A stretch of 64,000 nt of DNA. It comes from Maribacter algarum (ex Lu et al. 2025) (nom. illeg.). Its GTDB lineage: Bacteria > Bacteroidota > Bacteroidia > Flavobacteriales > Flavobacteriaceae. Of this stretch, positions 8,025 through 17,330 are shown piece after piece. A model generated the notes under the pieces. That model was not told the origin of the DNA. It saw nothing but the letters and a program-made list of their open reading frames with translations, and searched no databases. Position 1 is the first letter of the stretch. Every line of letters begins with the position of its first letter. The translations under genes and the position numbers were made by a program. The stretch spans positions 62,001 to 126,000 of the forward strand of contig CANMAW010000001.1 in assembly GCA_947495915.1 (NCBI GenBank), in the 5' to 3' direction.

Positions 8025-10489
8025 CAAGAGATGAACGGTATCATATAGCCGAACACTGGTTTTCTGAACAAAACTGGAAACCTTTCGCATTTCAAAAACA
8101 GACATGGAAAGCGTTTTTACAAGGAAAACATGGGCTTTTAAATGCGCCTACCGGAAGCGGAAAAACCTATGCCTTGTGGTTTCCTATTGTCTTAGATTTT
8201 ATTCACAAAAATCCGGAGTATAAAACCAGACATAAGAAAGGTCTTAAAGCCATTTGGATTACTCCACTTCGTGCCTTGTCACAAGAAATTAAGCAATCGG
8301 CTGAACGCGTAGCTTCAGACTTAGGCACGCACATGACGGTTGGCATTCGAACTGGTGACACCTCTACCAAAGAGCGTGCGCAGCAAAAAAGGCAGATGCC
8401 AGATCTATTGATCACGACACCCGAAAGCTTGCAATTGCTATTGGCCACCAAAGGCTATCCAAAACTATTTAAAGACTGTTCTGCCATTGTTGTTGATGAA
8501 TGGCATGAATTATTAGGCACCAAACGTGGTGTACAAATGGAACTTGGCCTTTCGCGACTACGAGCCATTTCGGATAACATCAGAATATGGGGCATTTCAG
8601 CAACCATTGGCAATCTTGATCAAGCGCGGCAAGTTTTACTTGGCCCAAATTCAGAGGCTCTTGAAAAATCAGTTTTGATTAAGGCCAACTTGAAAAAAAA
8701 GATTACCGTCAAAAGTATTATTCCGAAGGAAATGGAAACCTTTCCGTGGCGCGGTCATTTAGGATTACGACTACTTGAAGACGTTATTCCGATTATTAAC
8801 AACAGCAAAACCACCTTACTTTTTACCAATACACGTAGTCAATGTGAAATATGGTTTCAAAAAATATTAGAAAAACACCCAGAATATGCAGGTGAAATTG
8901 CCATGCATCATGGCAGCATCAATAAAGAAACTAGAGTCTGGGTAGAAAATGCTATTCGCAATGAAAACTTGAAAGCGGTAGTCTGCACCTCAAGTCTAGA
9001 TTTAGGTGTCGATTTTGCACCTGTCGAAACGGTGGTACAAATTGGGGGTCCTAAGGGCATTGCTCGATTTTTACAACGAGCAGGTCGTAGTGGGCATCGA
9101 CCAGGCAAAGAAAGTGTCATCTATTTTTTACCCACCCACGCGATTGAATTAGTAGAAGCTTCCGCCTTACAGCAAGCCGTTAAACAAAAAGCGGTAGAAG
9201 ATCGCATGCCTTACCTCAATAGCTATGACGTACTTCTACAGTATTTAACAACACTCGCCCTTTCAGACGGTTTTTATCCACAGGAAATTTATCAAGAAAT
9301 ACTACAGACCTTTTGCTATCAGGCACTTTCAGAAGACCAATGGCAATGGCTTTTGAACTTTTTAGTGAAAGGGAGTCAAAGCTTGCAATCTTATGATGAA
9401 TATAAAAAAGTGGAAGTTGAAGAAGATGGTAAATTTAAAGTAAATAATAGGGGTGTTGCCATGCGGCATCGCTTTCAAATAGGCACCATAGTTGGTGATG
9501 CTAATTTAACGGTTCGTTATCAAAAAGGAGGCTACATTGGTACTATTGAAGAGTACTTCATTTCAAAACTTAGTCCCGGAGACGTCTTTACTTTTGCTGG
9601 TCGCAATTTGGAGTTTATTCGAATAAAAGAGATGCAAGTGCATGTGCGCAATTCTAGCAAAAAAACCAAAAAAGTACCCGCTTGGGGTGGTGGTCGTATG
9701 ACCTTATCGGCCCAAATGTCAAAATTACTTCGAGAAGAGTTGTACAAAGTAAGCCTTGAAAGAAAAGAACAATCACGTGAATTAAAATCACTTGCACATA
9801 TTTTCAAACAACAACGGTTAGAAAGTTTGGTGCCAAAGCCAGATGAATTTCTAATTGAAACATTTAAAACTAGAGATGGGTATCATCATCTGTTTTACCC
9901 GTTTGAAGGGCGTTTTGTTCATGAGGCTATGGGCAGTTTGTTGGGGTATCGTATAAGCTTGCTTTCACCGATTACTTTTTCATTGGCTTTTAATGACTAC
10001 GGATTTGAAATTCTATCTGACCAAGAAATAGATATTGAAGCAATAATAGACAACAATTTATTCACCACTGATTACATGTTAAGTGATTTAGAGAAAAGTC
10101 TAAATTCAACTGAAATGGCACGACGTAAATTTAGAGACATTGCAGTAATCAGCGGCATGGTCTTTACCGGATACCCTAACAAAGGGGTGAAAATGAAACA
10201 TTTGCAAAGTAGTTCACAATTATTATTTGACGTTTTCCGAGATTTTGAAGATGATAATCTTTTATACCAACAAGCCTTTACAGAAACTTTTGAGCATCAA
10301 TTGGAAGAAGGCCGATTGCGTACTGCCTTAGAACGTATTGCCACGCAACAAATTATATGGAAATCTTGCACAAAACCGACTCCGTTTTCTTTTCCTTTAA
10401 TTACTGATCGTATGAGTCGCGAAAAATTATCAAGTGAAAAACTTGCCGATAGAATTAAACGAATGGCGGCCATTCTCACAAAAAAATAA
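8021..10489 (+). CDS. Ligase-associated DEXH-box helicase (Lhr-like)
   Basis: A superfamily 2 helicase of 822 residues. Walker A is APTGSGKT (42-49), the Walker B box is DEWH (159-162), motif III is the SAT in GISATIG (about 191-197), and motif VI is QRAGRSGHR (352-360). After the two RecA domains comes a winged-helix and a long C-terminal region as in Lhr-core proteins. The family unwinds DNA with 3'-5' polarity and is induced by or protects against DNA damage in characterised relatives. Start overlaps the ligase stop by four bases, so the two are probably made in fixed ratio. Twenty-five bases separate it from the phosphoesterase gene. Confidence 0.92.
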   Translation: MTRDERYHIAEHWFSEQNWKPFAFQKQTWKAFLQGKHGLLNAPTGSGKTYALWFPIVLDFIHKNPEYKTRHKKGLKAIWITPLRALSQEIKQSAERVASDLGTHMTVGIRTGDTSTKERAQQKRQMPDLLITTPESLQLLLATKGYPKLFKDCSAIVVDEWHELLGTKRGVQMELGLSRLRAISDNIRIWGISATIGNLDQARQVLLGPNSEALEKSVLIKANLKKKITVKSIIPKEMETFPWRGHLGLRLLEDVIPIINNSKTTLLFTNTRSQCEIWFQKILEKHPEYAGEIAMHHGSINKETRVWVENAIRNENLKAVVCTSSLDLGVDFAPVETVVQIGGPKGIARFLQRAGRSGHRPGKESVIYFLPTHAIELVEASALQQAVKQKAVEDRMPYLNSYDVLLQYLTTLALSDGFYPQEIYQEILQTFCYQALSEDQWQWLLNFLVKGSQSLQSYDEYKKVEVEEDGKFKVNNRGVAMRHRFQIGTIVGDANLTVRYQKGGYIGTIEEYFISKLSPGDVFTFAGRNLEFIRIKEMQVHVRNSSKKTKKVPAWGGGRMTLSAQMSKLLREELYKVSLERKEQSRELKSLAHIFKQQRLESLVPKPDEFLIETFKTRDGYHHLFYPFEGRFVHEAMGSLLGYRISLLSPITFSLAFNDYGFEILSDQEIDIEAIIDNNLFTTDYMLSDLEKSLNSTEMARRKFRDIAVISGMVFTGYPNKGVKMKHLQSSSQLLFDVFRDFEDDNLLYQQAFTETFEHQLEEGRLRTALERIATQQIIWKSCTKPTPFSFPLITDRMSREKLSSEKLADRIKRMAAILTKK

Positions 10490-10514
10490 ACATTGCATTT
10501 ACTAATTTTGCAAC

Positions 10515-11147
10515 ATGACCCAGCATATTGAAATTAAAAACAATACCTTCATTTTACACCCCTTGAGTGTGGTTTTTTGGAAGCAAAAAAGCATCTTGAT
10601 TATTAGCGATGTGCATTTGGGTAAGGTGTCACACTTTCGAAAATTTGGTGCAGCAGTTCCACAAAAAGCGATTCAAATGAATTTCGATTTGATGACGGAA
10701 GCCGTACAACAGTTTTCGCCAAAAACAATTTGCTTTTTGGGAGATTTATTTCACTCTTCAATCAATAGTGAATGGCATCTATTTGAAACCTGGATTGCCC
10801 AACAAGATGCCGAAGTGGTTTTAGTGGAAGGAAATCATGATATTATTTCACCATTGAAGTATGAAAAGATAGGGGTTACTGTGGTTGCTGAAATACAAGC
10901 TGATGGATTTCTATTAACACATCATCCTGAAGAACGCGAAGGTTTTTTTAATTTTTCAGGACACATACACCCTGCTGTTCGATTGCGTGGCGCTGGCAGA
11001 CAAACCTTAAGATTGCCTTGTTTTTATAAAAGCAACACCCAGATGATTGTACCTGCATTTGGTCAGTTTACCGGGCATTTTACTATTTCTCCTAAGAAAA
11101 CAGATAAAGTTTTCGCGGTAACTAAAGAAGCTGTTTTTGAAGTCTAA
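10515..11147 (+). CDS. pdeM: Ligase-associated metallophosphoesterase PdeM
   Basis: Last gene of the repair operon. Calcineurin-like phosphoesterase motifs are complete: D32-V-H34, GDLFH (76-80), GNHD (106-109), THHP (135-138) and GHIHP (149-153), which together bind two metal ions. In this operon type the protein is annotated as a DNA damage-response endonuclease or phosphoesterase. It is cytoplasmic and 210 residues long, usual for the family. A TAATTTTG box (10503-10510) lies just upstream, but it would give an almost leaderless message and has no matching -33 box, so read-through from the helicase is more likely. Confidence 0.88.
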   Translation: MTQHIEIKNNTFILHPLSVVFWKQKSILIISDVHLGKVSHFRKFGAAVPQKAIQMNFDLMTEAVQQFSPKTICFLGDLFHSSINSEWHLFETWIAQQDAEVVLVEGNHDIISPLKYEKIGVTVVAEIQADGFLLTHHPEEREGFFNFSGHIHPAVRLRGAGRQTLRLPCFYKSNTQMIVPAFGQFTGHFTISPKKTDKVFAVTKEAVFEV

Positions 11148-11228
11148 CCAACATAATCCAAAAACGTATATTGTTTGTGGCAAAATGTAACGTAAGATGC
11201 CTTTGAAACCGATCATAAAACTTAAATC

Positions 11229-12020
11229 ATGCAAAAACGCTTATCTATTTTAAATTTATTATCCGTTATATTAGTTATTCTAATCAATTATGCCTCTCAG
11301 TCCTTACGATTCAATGAAACAACTATCGGAGAGGTAAGTAACTCTTATTTTAATCTGTTTACCCCTGCCGGTTATGCTTTCGCCATTTGGGGACTCATAT
11401 TTATTACACTTTTAGCTTACGGTATTTTTCAAGTTCGAAGGGCATACAATAGTAAAAATCAGAGTTTTTTAATAGAGCAGACTTCTTTTTGGTTTGTCAC
11501 TGCTAATCTTCTCAATTGCATGTGGGTTTTTGCCTTTTCATTTGAGTATACCGGCTTATCGGTACTAATTATGTTAGGAATTTTAAGCTGTCTGCTACAA
11601 ATTATTCTAAAAACAAATATGAATCAAGAACGCACAACGCGTTCAATTGCACTTTTCGGTTGGCTTCCTATTGGTATGTATAGCGGGTGGATTTCGGTAG
11701 CAACCATTGCCAATGTTGCGGCATATTTCAGCAAATTGAATTGGAATGGAGCTCCGTTTTCGGAAATACAATGGACAATCATTATGATAGTCATTGCAAC
11801 GTTTGTCAATGTTTACATGGTTTGGAAGCGCCATATTTATGTATTTGGTTTAGTTGGTGTTTGGGCGCTTTTTGCTATTTATGTAAGACATTCAACAGAA
11901 ATCACCCTTATTGCAACTACGGCTTTGATATGTGCAACTACTTTAGCAATATTAACGTTAATCTTGTTTATAAGGCAGCGAAAAATTAATCCGGTTTTAT
12001 ATCCTAGAAATGACAACTAA
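11229..12020 (+). CDS. TspO/MBR-like tryptophan-rich membrane protein
   Basis: A 263-residue polytopic inner-membrane protein with about seven to eight hydrophobic segments. The stretch FTPAGYAFAIWGLIFI (about residues 43-58) matches the Pro-Ala-Gly/Trp-Gly pattern seen in TspO-like sequences, and WKRHIYVFGLVGVWALF lies in a late segment. The protein is longer than a classic five-helix TspO (about 160 residues), so it belongs to a longer related group common in Bacteroidota. Ligand and role are unknown. It sits alone between the repair operon and mfd. Confidence 0.65.
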   Translation: MQKRLSILNLLSVILVILINYASQSLRFNETTIGEVSNSYFNLFTPAGYAFAIWGLIFITLLAYGIFQVRRAYNSKNQSFLIEQTSFWFVTANLLNCMWVFAFSFEYTGLSVLIMLGILSCLLQIILKTNMNQERTTRSIALFGWLPIGMYSGWISVATIANVAAYFSKLNWNGAPFSEIQWTIIMIVIATFVNVYMVWKRHIYVFGLVGVWALFAIYVRHSTEITLIATTALICATTLAILTLILFIRQRKINPVLYPRNDN

Positions 12021-12034
12021 ATCGACTACATCTT

Positions 12035-12066
12035 TTTGATTGTATGAGCAATGCATAGTATCTTTG
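12035..12066 (+). promoter_or_regulatory. Candidate Bacteroidota-type promoter of mfd
   Basis: A TTTG box at 12035-12038 is followed after 20 bases by TATCTTTG at 12059-12066. This fits the primary sigma-factor consensus of Flavobacterium/Bacteroides (TTG, about 19-21 bases, TAnnTTTG) without mismatch. The start point would be near 12073, leaving a leader of under ten bases before the TTG start codon of mfd. Confidence 0.6.
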
Positions 12067-12080
12067 CAAAAAATTGAAGG

Positions 12081-15000
12081 TTGATTAAAACCCCGATTAC
12101 CGAACTTTTTTCACAGTCTCCGCAATTGCAGAAACTGCAAATTGCTATTGCCCAAAGTGAAAATACCGCCGACACTACAAAAGATGAAATTAATTTAAAA
12201 GGGCTCTCGGGTTCTTCAGTTTCTTTCGTGATTTCCGAATTATTTAAAAAAGGAAATAGGCCACAATTATTAATTTTCGATGATAAAGAAGAAGCGGCTT
12301 ATCATCTTAATGATTTGGAGCATCTTATTGGCAAAACTGATGTACTATTCTATCCAGGAAGCTATAGAAGGCCCTACCAAATTGAAGAAACAGATAACGC
12401 CAATGTTCTATTACGTGCTGAAGTTTTAAACCGCATAAATTCGCGCAAAAAGCCAGCAGTAATTGTCACCTACCCTGCTGCACTATTTGAAAAAGTAGTT
12501 ACCCGCAGAGAACTAGAAAAAAACACCCTCAAAATAAAACTAGATGATAATCTCTCTTTAGATTTTTTTAATGAGGTATTGTTCGAGTATGAGTTTAAAA
12601 GGGTAGATTTTGTAACAGAACCAGGTGAATTTTCAGTTCGTGGAGGTATTGTTGATGTATTTTCATTTTCACACAATGAACCCTATCGAATCGAATTTTT
12701 TGGCGATGAAGTAGATAGTATTCGAACCTTTGACGTGGAAACGCAATTATCTACAGAAAAGATCAATAAAATAACCATTATACCCAATGTTGCGAACAAG
12801 TTTCTTGAAGAAAAAAGACAAAATTTTCTGAACTATATTTCATCAGAAACACTGGTCATTGCCAAAAACACTCAATTGATTTTTGATCGTTTAGATGACT
12901 ATTTTGTTAAAGCTCAGAAGGCTTTTACTAAGCTTTCCGAAGACATAAATCATGCGAAGCCCGAAGAATTATTCTTAAATTCTAAGCAGTTCAAACTACA
13001 ACTTAAAAATTTTCAAGTTGTTACCATTGGCCCATCAAAATTGAACTCAAATCAAGAATTCATTTTTAACACAAAACCACAGCCATCATTCAATAAGAAA
13101 TTTGAACTTTTAATTCAAAACCTAAATGCCAACCATAAAGCTGGCTACAAGAATTACATCTGTTGTGCTACAGAACAACAAGCCAAACGTTTTCATGATA
13201 TTTTTGAAGAATCTAAAAATCAGGTGCATTATAAGACCATAGTATTTTCATTGCACCAAGGTTTTATAGATGATGATTTAAAAATGGTTTGCTATACTGA
13301 CCATCAGATTTTTGAACGTTATCATAAGTTTCAACTGAAAAACGGCTATGCCAAAAAGCAAGCAATAACACTAAAGGAGTTAAATAAACTTGAAATTGGT
13401 GATTATGTAACCCACATTGACCACGGAATAGGAAAATTTGGAGGACTTCAAAAAATTGACGTCGAAGGCAAGAAACAAGAAGCCATCAAACTAATGTATG
13501 GCGAACGTGATATTCTATATGTTAGCATTCACTCATTGCATAAAATTTCTAAATTCAATGGTAAAGATGGATCTGTTCCAAAAATCTACAAACTAGGCTC
13601 AGCTGCCTGGAAAAAAATCAAGCAAAAAACAAAATCAAGAGTTAAAAAAATCGCTTTTGATTTGATAAAAGTGTACGCGAAACGCAGATCGCAAAAAGGG
13701 TTTCAATATGACCCCGATGGATATCTTCAACATGAACTAGAAGCTTCATTTATTTATGAAGATACTCCTGATCAAGGCAAAGCTACAGAAGACATCAAGC
13801 GAGACATGGAGAGTGAACGCCCTATGGATCGTTTAATTTGCGGTGATGTAGGTTTCGGAAAGACAGAAGTAGCTATTAGAGCTGCTTTTAAAGCTGTCGC
13901 CAATGGCAAACAGGTTGCTGTGCTCGTTCCTACAACAATTCTGGCTTTTCAACACAACAAAACCTTTTCTGAACGCCTAAAAGATATGCCTGTAAATGTT
14001 GATTACCTCAACAGGTTCAGAACCGCCAAAGAGCGACGACAAACTTTAGAAAATTTAGAAGCTGGAAAAGTAGATATCATTATTGGCACTCATCAACTAG
14101 TTAATAAAAATGTGAATTTTAAAGACTTAGGTCTGCTAATTGTTGACGAAGAACAAAAGTTTGGTGTATCGGTAAAGGATAAATTAAAATCAATTAAAGA
14201 AAATGTTGATGTTTTAACCTTAACGGCAACACCTATACCGAGAACATTACAGTTTAGCTTGATGGTCGCACGTGATTTGTCAGTAATTAACACTCCTCCA
14301 CCGAACCGATATCCCATAGAAAGTCAAGTGATTCGATTTGCTGAAGAAACAATTCGAGATGCAGTTACCTACGAAATACAAAGAGGAGGGCAGGTATTCT
14401 TCATTCATAATAGAATTGAAAATATAAAAGAAGTTGCTGGAATGATTCAGCGCTTAGTACCTGATGCCAAAATTGGTATTGGTCATGGGCAAATGGAAGG
14501 TAAAAAACTAGAAAGCCTTATGCTTGGCTTTATGAATGGAGAATTTGATGTACTTGTTTCAACAACCATTGTAGAGAGTGGACTTGATGTGACCAACGCC
14601 AATACCATTTTTATAAATAATGCCAATAATTTTGGCCTAAGCGATCTTCATCAAATGCGAGGGAGAGTTGGTAGAAGTAATAAAAAAGCATTTTGTTATT
14701 TCATAACGCCACCCTACGATGTGATGACCGTAGATGCACGAAAGCGCATTCAAGCTTTAGAACAATTTACAGAGCTCGGAAGCGGATTTAATATTGCGAT
14801 GAAAGACCTTGAAATAAGAGGCGCTGGCGACATTTTAGGAGGTGAGCAAAGCGGATTTATAAACGAAATCGGATTTGACGCCTATCAAAAGATTCTTTCA
14901 GAAGCTATTGACGAACTTAAAGAAAATGAGTTCAAGGATCTTTATGATGAAGTAGAAGGCCATCAAGAAAAGGTGTATCTAAAAGAAACACAACTCGACA

Positions 15001-15467
15001 GTGATTTTCAATTACTTTTCCCTGATGACTACATTAATAATGTTACCGAAAGGCTGAATTTATACACTGCATTGAATCAAATAAAAGATGAAGAAGGCTT
15101 AACAAAGTTTGAAGCAGAATTAGTGGACCGATTTGGAGAATTACCATCACAGGCAGAAGACTTATTAAATTCGGTTAGAATAAAATGGGTAGCAACCAGT
15201 ATTGGTATTGAAAAAGTAGTAATGAAGAAAGGAAAACTGATTGGTTACTTTATCGCTGATCAGCAATCAAAATTCTACCAAAGTGCTCAATTTACTAAAG
15301 TGCTACAATTTGTTCAACATAATGCTCATTTATGCAAAATGAAAGAAAAGCAAACCAGAAATGGCTTAAGGCTTCTATTAGTTTTTGAAGGTATCAAAAC
15401 AGTTAATAATGCGTTAAAAGCACTATCACCACTTATTACTCAACAAAAATCAACGGAATTTTCGTAA
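12081..15467 (+). CDS. mfd: Transcription-repair coupling factor Mfd
   Basis: Removes RNA polymerase stalled at DNA lesions and recruits UvrA. Domains in order: a UvrB-like N-terminal part with the GGIVDVFS stretch (about 192), the CarD-like RNA-polymerase-interacting domain beginning near residue 435 (EIGDYVTHIDHGIGKF), the helicase with Walker A GDVGFGKT (about 588-596) and DEEQ (about 688), the motif VI QMRGRVGRS region, and the C-terminal autoinhibitory D7 domain. The 1128-residue length is normal. The start is TTG at 12081, preceded by GAAGG; no ATG occurs for hundreds of codons in frame, so the rare start seems real. Confidence 0.95.
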   Translation: MIKTPITELFSQSPQLQKLQIAIAQSENTADTTKDEINLKGLSGSSVSFVISELFKKGNRPQLLIFDDKEEAAYHLNDLEHLIGKTDVLFYPGSYRRPYQIEETDNANVLLRAEVLNRINSRKKPAVIVTYPAALFEKVVTRRELEKNTLKIKLDDNLSLDFFNEVLFEYEFKRVDFVTEPGEFSVRGGIVDVFSFSHNEPYRIEFFGDEVDSIRTFDVETQLSTEKINKITIIPNVANKFLEEKRQNFLNYISSETLVIAKNTQLIFDRLDDYFVKAQKAFTKLSEDINHAKPEELFLNSKQFKLQLKNFQVVTIGPSKLNSNQEFIFNTKPQPSFNKKFELLIQNLNANHKAGYKNYICCATEQQAKRFHDIFEESKNQVHYKTIVFSLHQGFIDDDLKMVCYTDHQIFERYHKFQLKNGYAKKQAITLKELNKLEIGDYVTHIDHGIGKFGGLQKIDVEGKKQEAIKLMYGERDILYVSIHSLHKISKFNGKDGSVPKIYKLGSAAWKKIKQKTKSRVKKIAFDLIKVYAKRRSQKGFQYDPDGYLQHELEASFIYEDTPDQGKATEDIKRDMESERPMDRLICGDVGFGKTEVAIRAAFKAVANGKQVAVLVPTTILAFQHNKTFSERLKDMPVNVDYLNRFRTAKERRQTLENLEAGKVDIIIGTHQLVNKNVNFKDLGLLIVDEEQKFGVSVKDKLKSIKENVDVLTLTATPIPRTLQFSLMVARDLSVINTPPPNRYPIESQVIRFAEETIRDAVTYEIQRGGQVFFIHNRIENIKEVAGMIQRLVPDAKIGIGHGQMEGKKLESLMLGFMNGEFDVLVSTTIVESGLDVTNANTIFINNANNFGLSDLHQMRGRVGRSNKKAFCYFITPPYDVMTVDARKRIQALEQFTELGSGFNIAMKDLEIRGAGDILGGEQSGFINEIGFDAYQKILSEAIDELKENEFKDLYDEVEGHQEKVYLKETQLDSDFQLLFPDDYINNVTERLNLYTALNQIKDEEGLTKFEAELVDRFGELPSQAEDLLNSVRIKWVATSIGIEKVVMKKGKLIGYFIADQQSKFYQSAQFTKVLQFVQHNAHLCKMKEKQTRNGLRLLLVFEGIKTVNNALKALSPLITQQKSTEFS

Positions 15468-15550
15468 TAATAATAATTAGTCGGTCCAGACGTTTTAAAT
15501 TAAACCAAAATATGTAACTTACCTTTTTTCTAACCCCACAATTAGAATAA

Positions 15551-15868
15551 ATGAACATTACCCCAACGAGCTTCTCACTAGCCGAAAAACTAGCTATTGT
15601 TAATACTTTAGACGCCCTTATCGTTGTTGACGGTACAGTACATGAAGGCGAAATTAATGTATTGACCAAATTGATGAAAACCTTAGATTTTGACAGCAAT
15701 TTTATTGTTCAAGCTAGAAATATTGCAACCTCGCAATGCTCGCTTATTTTGAACGAGATGCCTCAAGGGAAGAAACAAACCTTATCTAAAATCTTAGAAG
15801 AGGTTGCCATATCTGACGGTTTCTGTCATGAAAAAGAAACATCATTAATTGAAAATATTTTCAGTTAG
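15551..15868 (+). CDS. Small TerB-like protein, function unknown
   Basis: A 105-residue soluble, helical protein. Two stretches, VDGTVHEGEINVLTKL (about 27-42) and SDGFCHEKETSLIENI (about 88-103), have the D-G-x-x-x-x-E pattern of TerB-like domains, as an internal repeat of the cation-binding helix pair. It lies 83 bases after mfd and may be co-transcribed, though no functional link to repair is evident. I recognise the fold pattern but not a specific function. Confidence 0.55.
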   Translation: MNITPTSFSLAEKLAIVNTLDALIVVDGTVHEGEINVLTKLMKTLDFDSNFIVQARNIATSQCSLILNEMPQGKKQTLSKILEEVAISDGFCHEKETSLIENIFS

Positions 15869-15934
15869 ATTTTTTAATATTCCCTCCATGCTATTTTCTA
15901 GTTTTTAAAAAATGTAGAACTATCGTTTACTGCA

Positions 15935-15965
15935 TTTAAGAGCGAAGATAAAATCGGTAACTTTG
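15935..15965 (+). promoter_or_regulatory. Candidate promoter of the TlpA-like gene
   Basis: TAACTTTG at 15958-15965 matches the TAnnTTTG -7 consensus, with an imperfect TTTA in place of TTG 20 bases upstream. It lies 25 bases before the ATG at 15991. The -33 mismatch makes this a weak call. Confidence 0.35.
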
Positions 15966-15990
15966 GACTGATTTTTGAACTATAGCTATC

Positions 15991-17313
15991 ATGATTAAAT
16001 TTATTACTGTTCTTCTAATTGCTTGTATAACTTCTCTACAAGCTCAGCATACTATTTCCGGAAACTTTTCACCTGCTGATGACTACTCTTATTTAATCGC
16101 CTATCACTTAAAACCTAGCGGACAAGCTTATATAGCCGACACCAGTATTCAAGATGGCTCATTTCAATTGAACATGCCTGAAAATGCCCCTAAAGGAACA
16201 TACCGAATGGTATACGCGGTGCCTCAAGATGAATTTTACTTTGACATTTTGTACGGTGGCAATGAAGACATAAACTTCAACTTTAATATTGACCAAGGCG
16301 TAATATTTACAACGTCTAAAGAAAATATACTGTTCAGTACATACTTTAACGAAATTCATGATATTGAACAGGAAATTATAAGGCAATATTCTCTTCAAAA
16401 AGAAAATAAATCTCAATTATCAAAAACCTTTAAAAAATACCATTCAGTACAAGAAATGTACGAAAGTAAATCTGAAAATAATATGGCTGGTCATTTTATT
16501 AAGGCAAACAAATCTTATGTTCCAGACGCCTATATACCAGTATTAGACTTTATTAAAAAAAGACAAGAATTATACTTCAAACATCTTGATTTATCCAATC
16601 CGGTGCTACAATCTTCTGGCTTTTTAACTAATAAAATTTCCAATTATGTGTTGACTGCATTACCCTTAAAAAAGCTAAGTAAAACTGAAACTGAGGCTAT
16701 TCTACAATCTAATATAGATGTAGTAGCGAACCATCTTGATTCAACTTCTGATGTTTTTTCCTTTAATATATTTCAAGATTTATGGAAAAGCATTTCAAAA
16801 CAGCAGTATTATGAAACAGCAACCTATCTTCTAAATACCTATATAAAAAACCTACCTGTTGCTGTCAATCATCAAGAGACTATCAAACAAATGGAAACCG
16901 AATTGCGATTAAGATTAGGAGCTACAGCTCCAGAAATAACGTGGAAAAAGGAAGATAAACTTAAAAAACTAAGTGAATTAGCTAGCAGTAAATATTATGT
17001 TCTCGTTTTTTGGAGCAGCACCTGTGGTCATTGTCTAAAAGAAGTACCAGCGCTTCACAAAGAAATTGGTCAAAACCCTAATATCAAAGTTATAGCCATT
17101 GGATTAGAAAGTGATGACGAGATTTGGAAAATGGAATCTGCCAAACTTTCAAATTTTGAACATGTCATTGCATTAGGAAAATGGGAAAGCAAATATGCCA
17201 AACTATATGACATACACCAAACACCTACCTATTATATCCTAGACAGTGATAAAAAAATCGTCGCTAAACCAGAATCTGATCTCGAAGTCGTCGAATTTTT
17301 AAAAGGTCAATAA
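15991..17313 (+). CDS. Secreted TlpA-like thioredoxin-fold protein
   Basis: Begins with a signal peptide (hydrophobic segment about 4-17, ending LQAQ), then about 300 residues of the N-terminal beta-rich and helical region seen in many Bacteroidota TlpA relatives, and a C-terminal thioredoxin domain. The redox site is W341-S-S-T-C345-G-H-C348; the cis-Pro loop is QTPTYYI near residue 411. It probably reduces or rearranges disulfides in the periplasm. The substrate is unknown; CGHC is unusual compared with CxPC of cytochrome-maturation proteins, but it is common in this family. Monocistronic, convergent with the ACT-domain gene. Confidence 0.85.
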   Translation: MIKFITVLLIACITSLQAQHTISGNFSPADDYSYLIAYHLKPSGQAYIADTSIQDGSFQLNMPENAPKGTYRMVYAVPQDEFYFDILYGGNEDINFNFNIDQGVIFTTSKENILFSTYFNEIHDIEQEIIRQYSLQKENKSQLSKTFKKYHSVQEMYESKSENNMAGHFIKANKSYVPDAYIPVLDFIKKRQELYFKHLDLSNPVLQSSGFLTNKISNYVLTALPLKKLSKTETEAILQSNIDVVANHLDSTSDVFSFNIFQDLWKSISKQQYYETATYLLNTYIKNLPVAVNHQETIKQMETELRLRLGATAPEITWKKEDKLKKLSELASSKYYVLVFWSSTCGHCLKEVPALHKEIGQNPNIKVIAIGLESDDEIWKMESAKLSNFEHVIALGKWESKYAKLYDIHQTPTYYILDSDKKIVAKPESDLEVVEFLKGQ

Positions 17314-17330
17314 CTAATTGAGGCCTGGTA

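Noticed and set aside
10503-10510. TAATTTTG box before pdeM
   Set aside because: No -33 partner, and the ATG is only five bases away, so it is more likely a chance match in AT-rich DNA.
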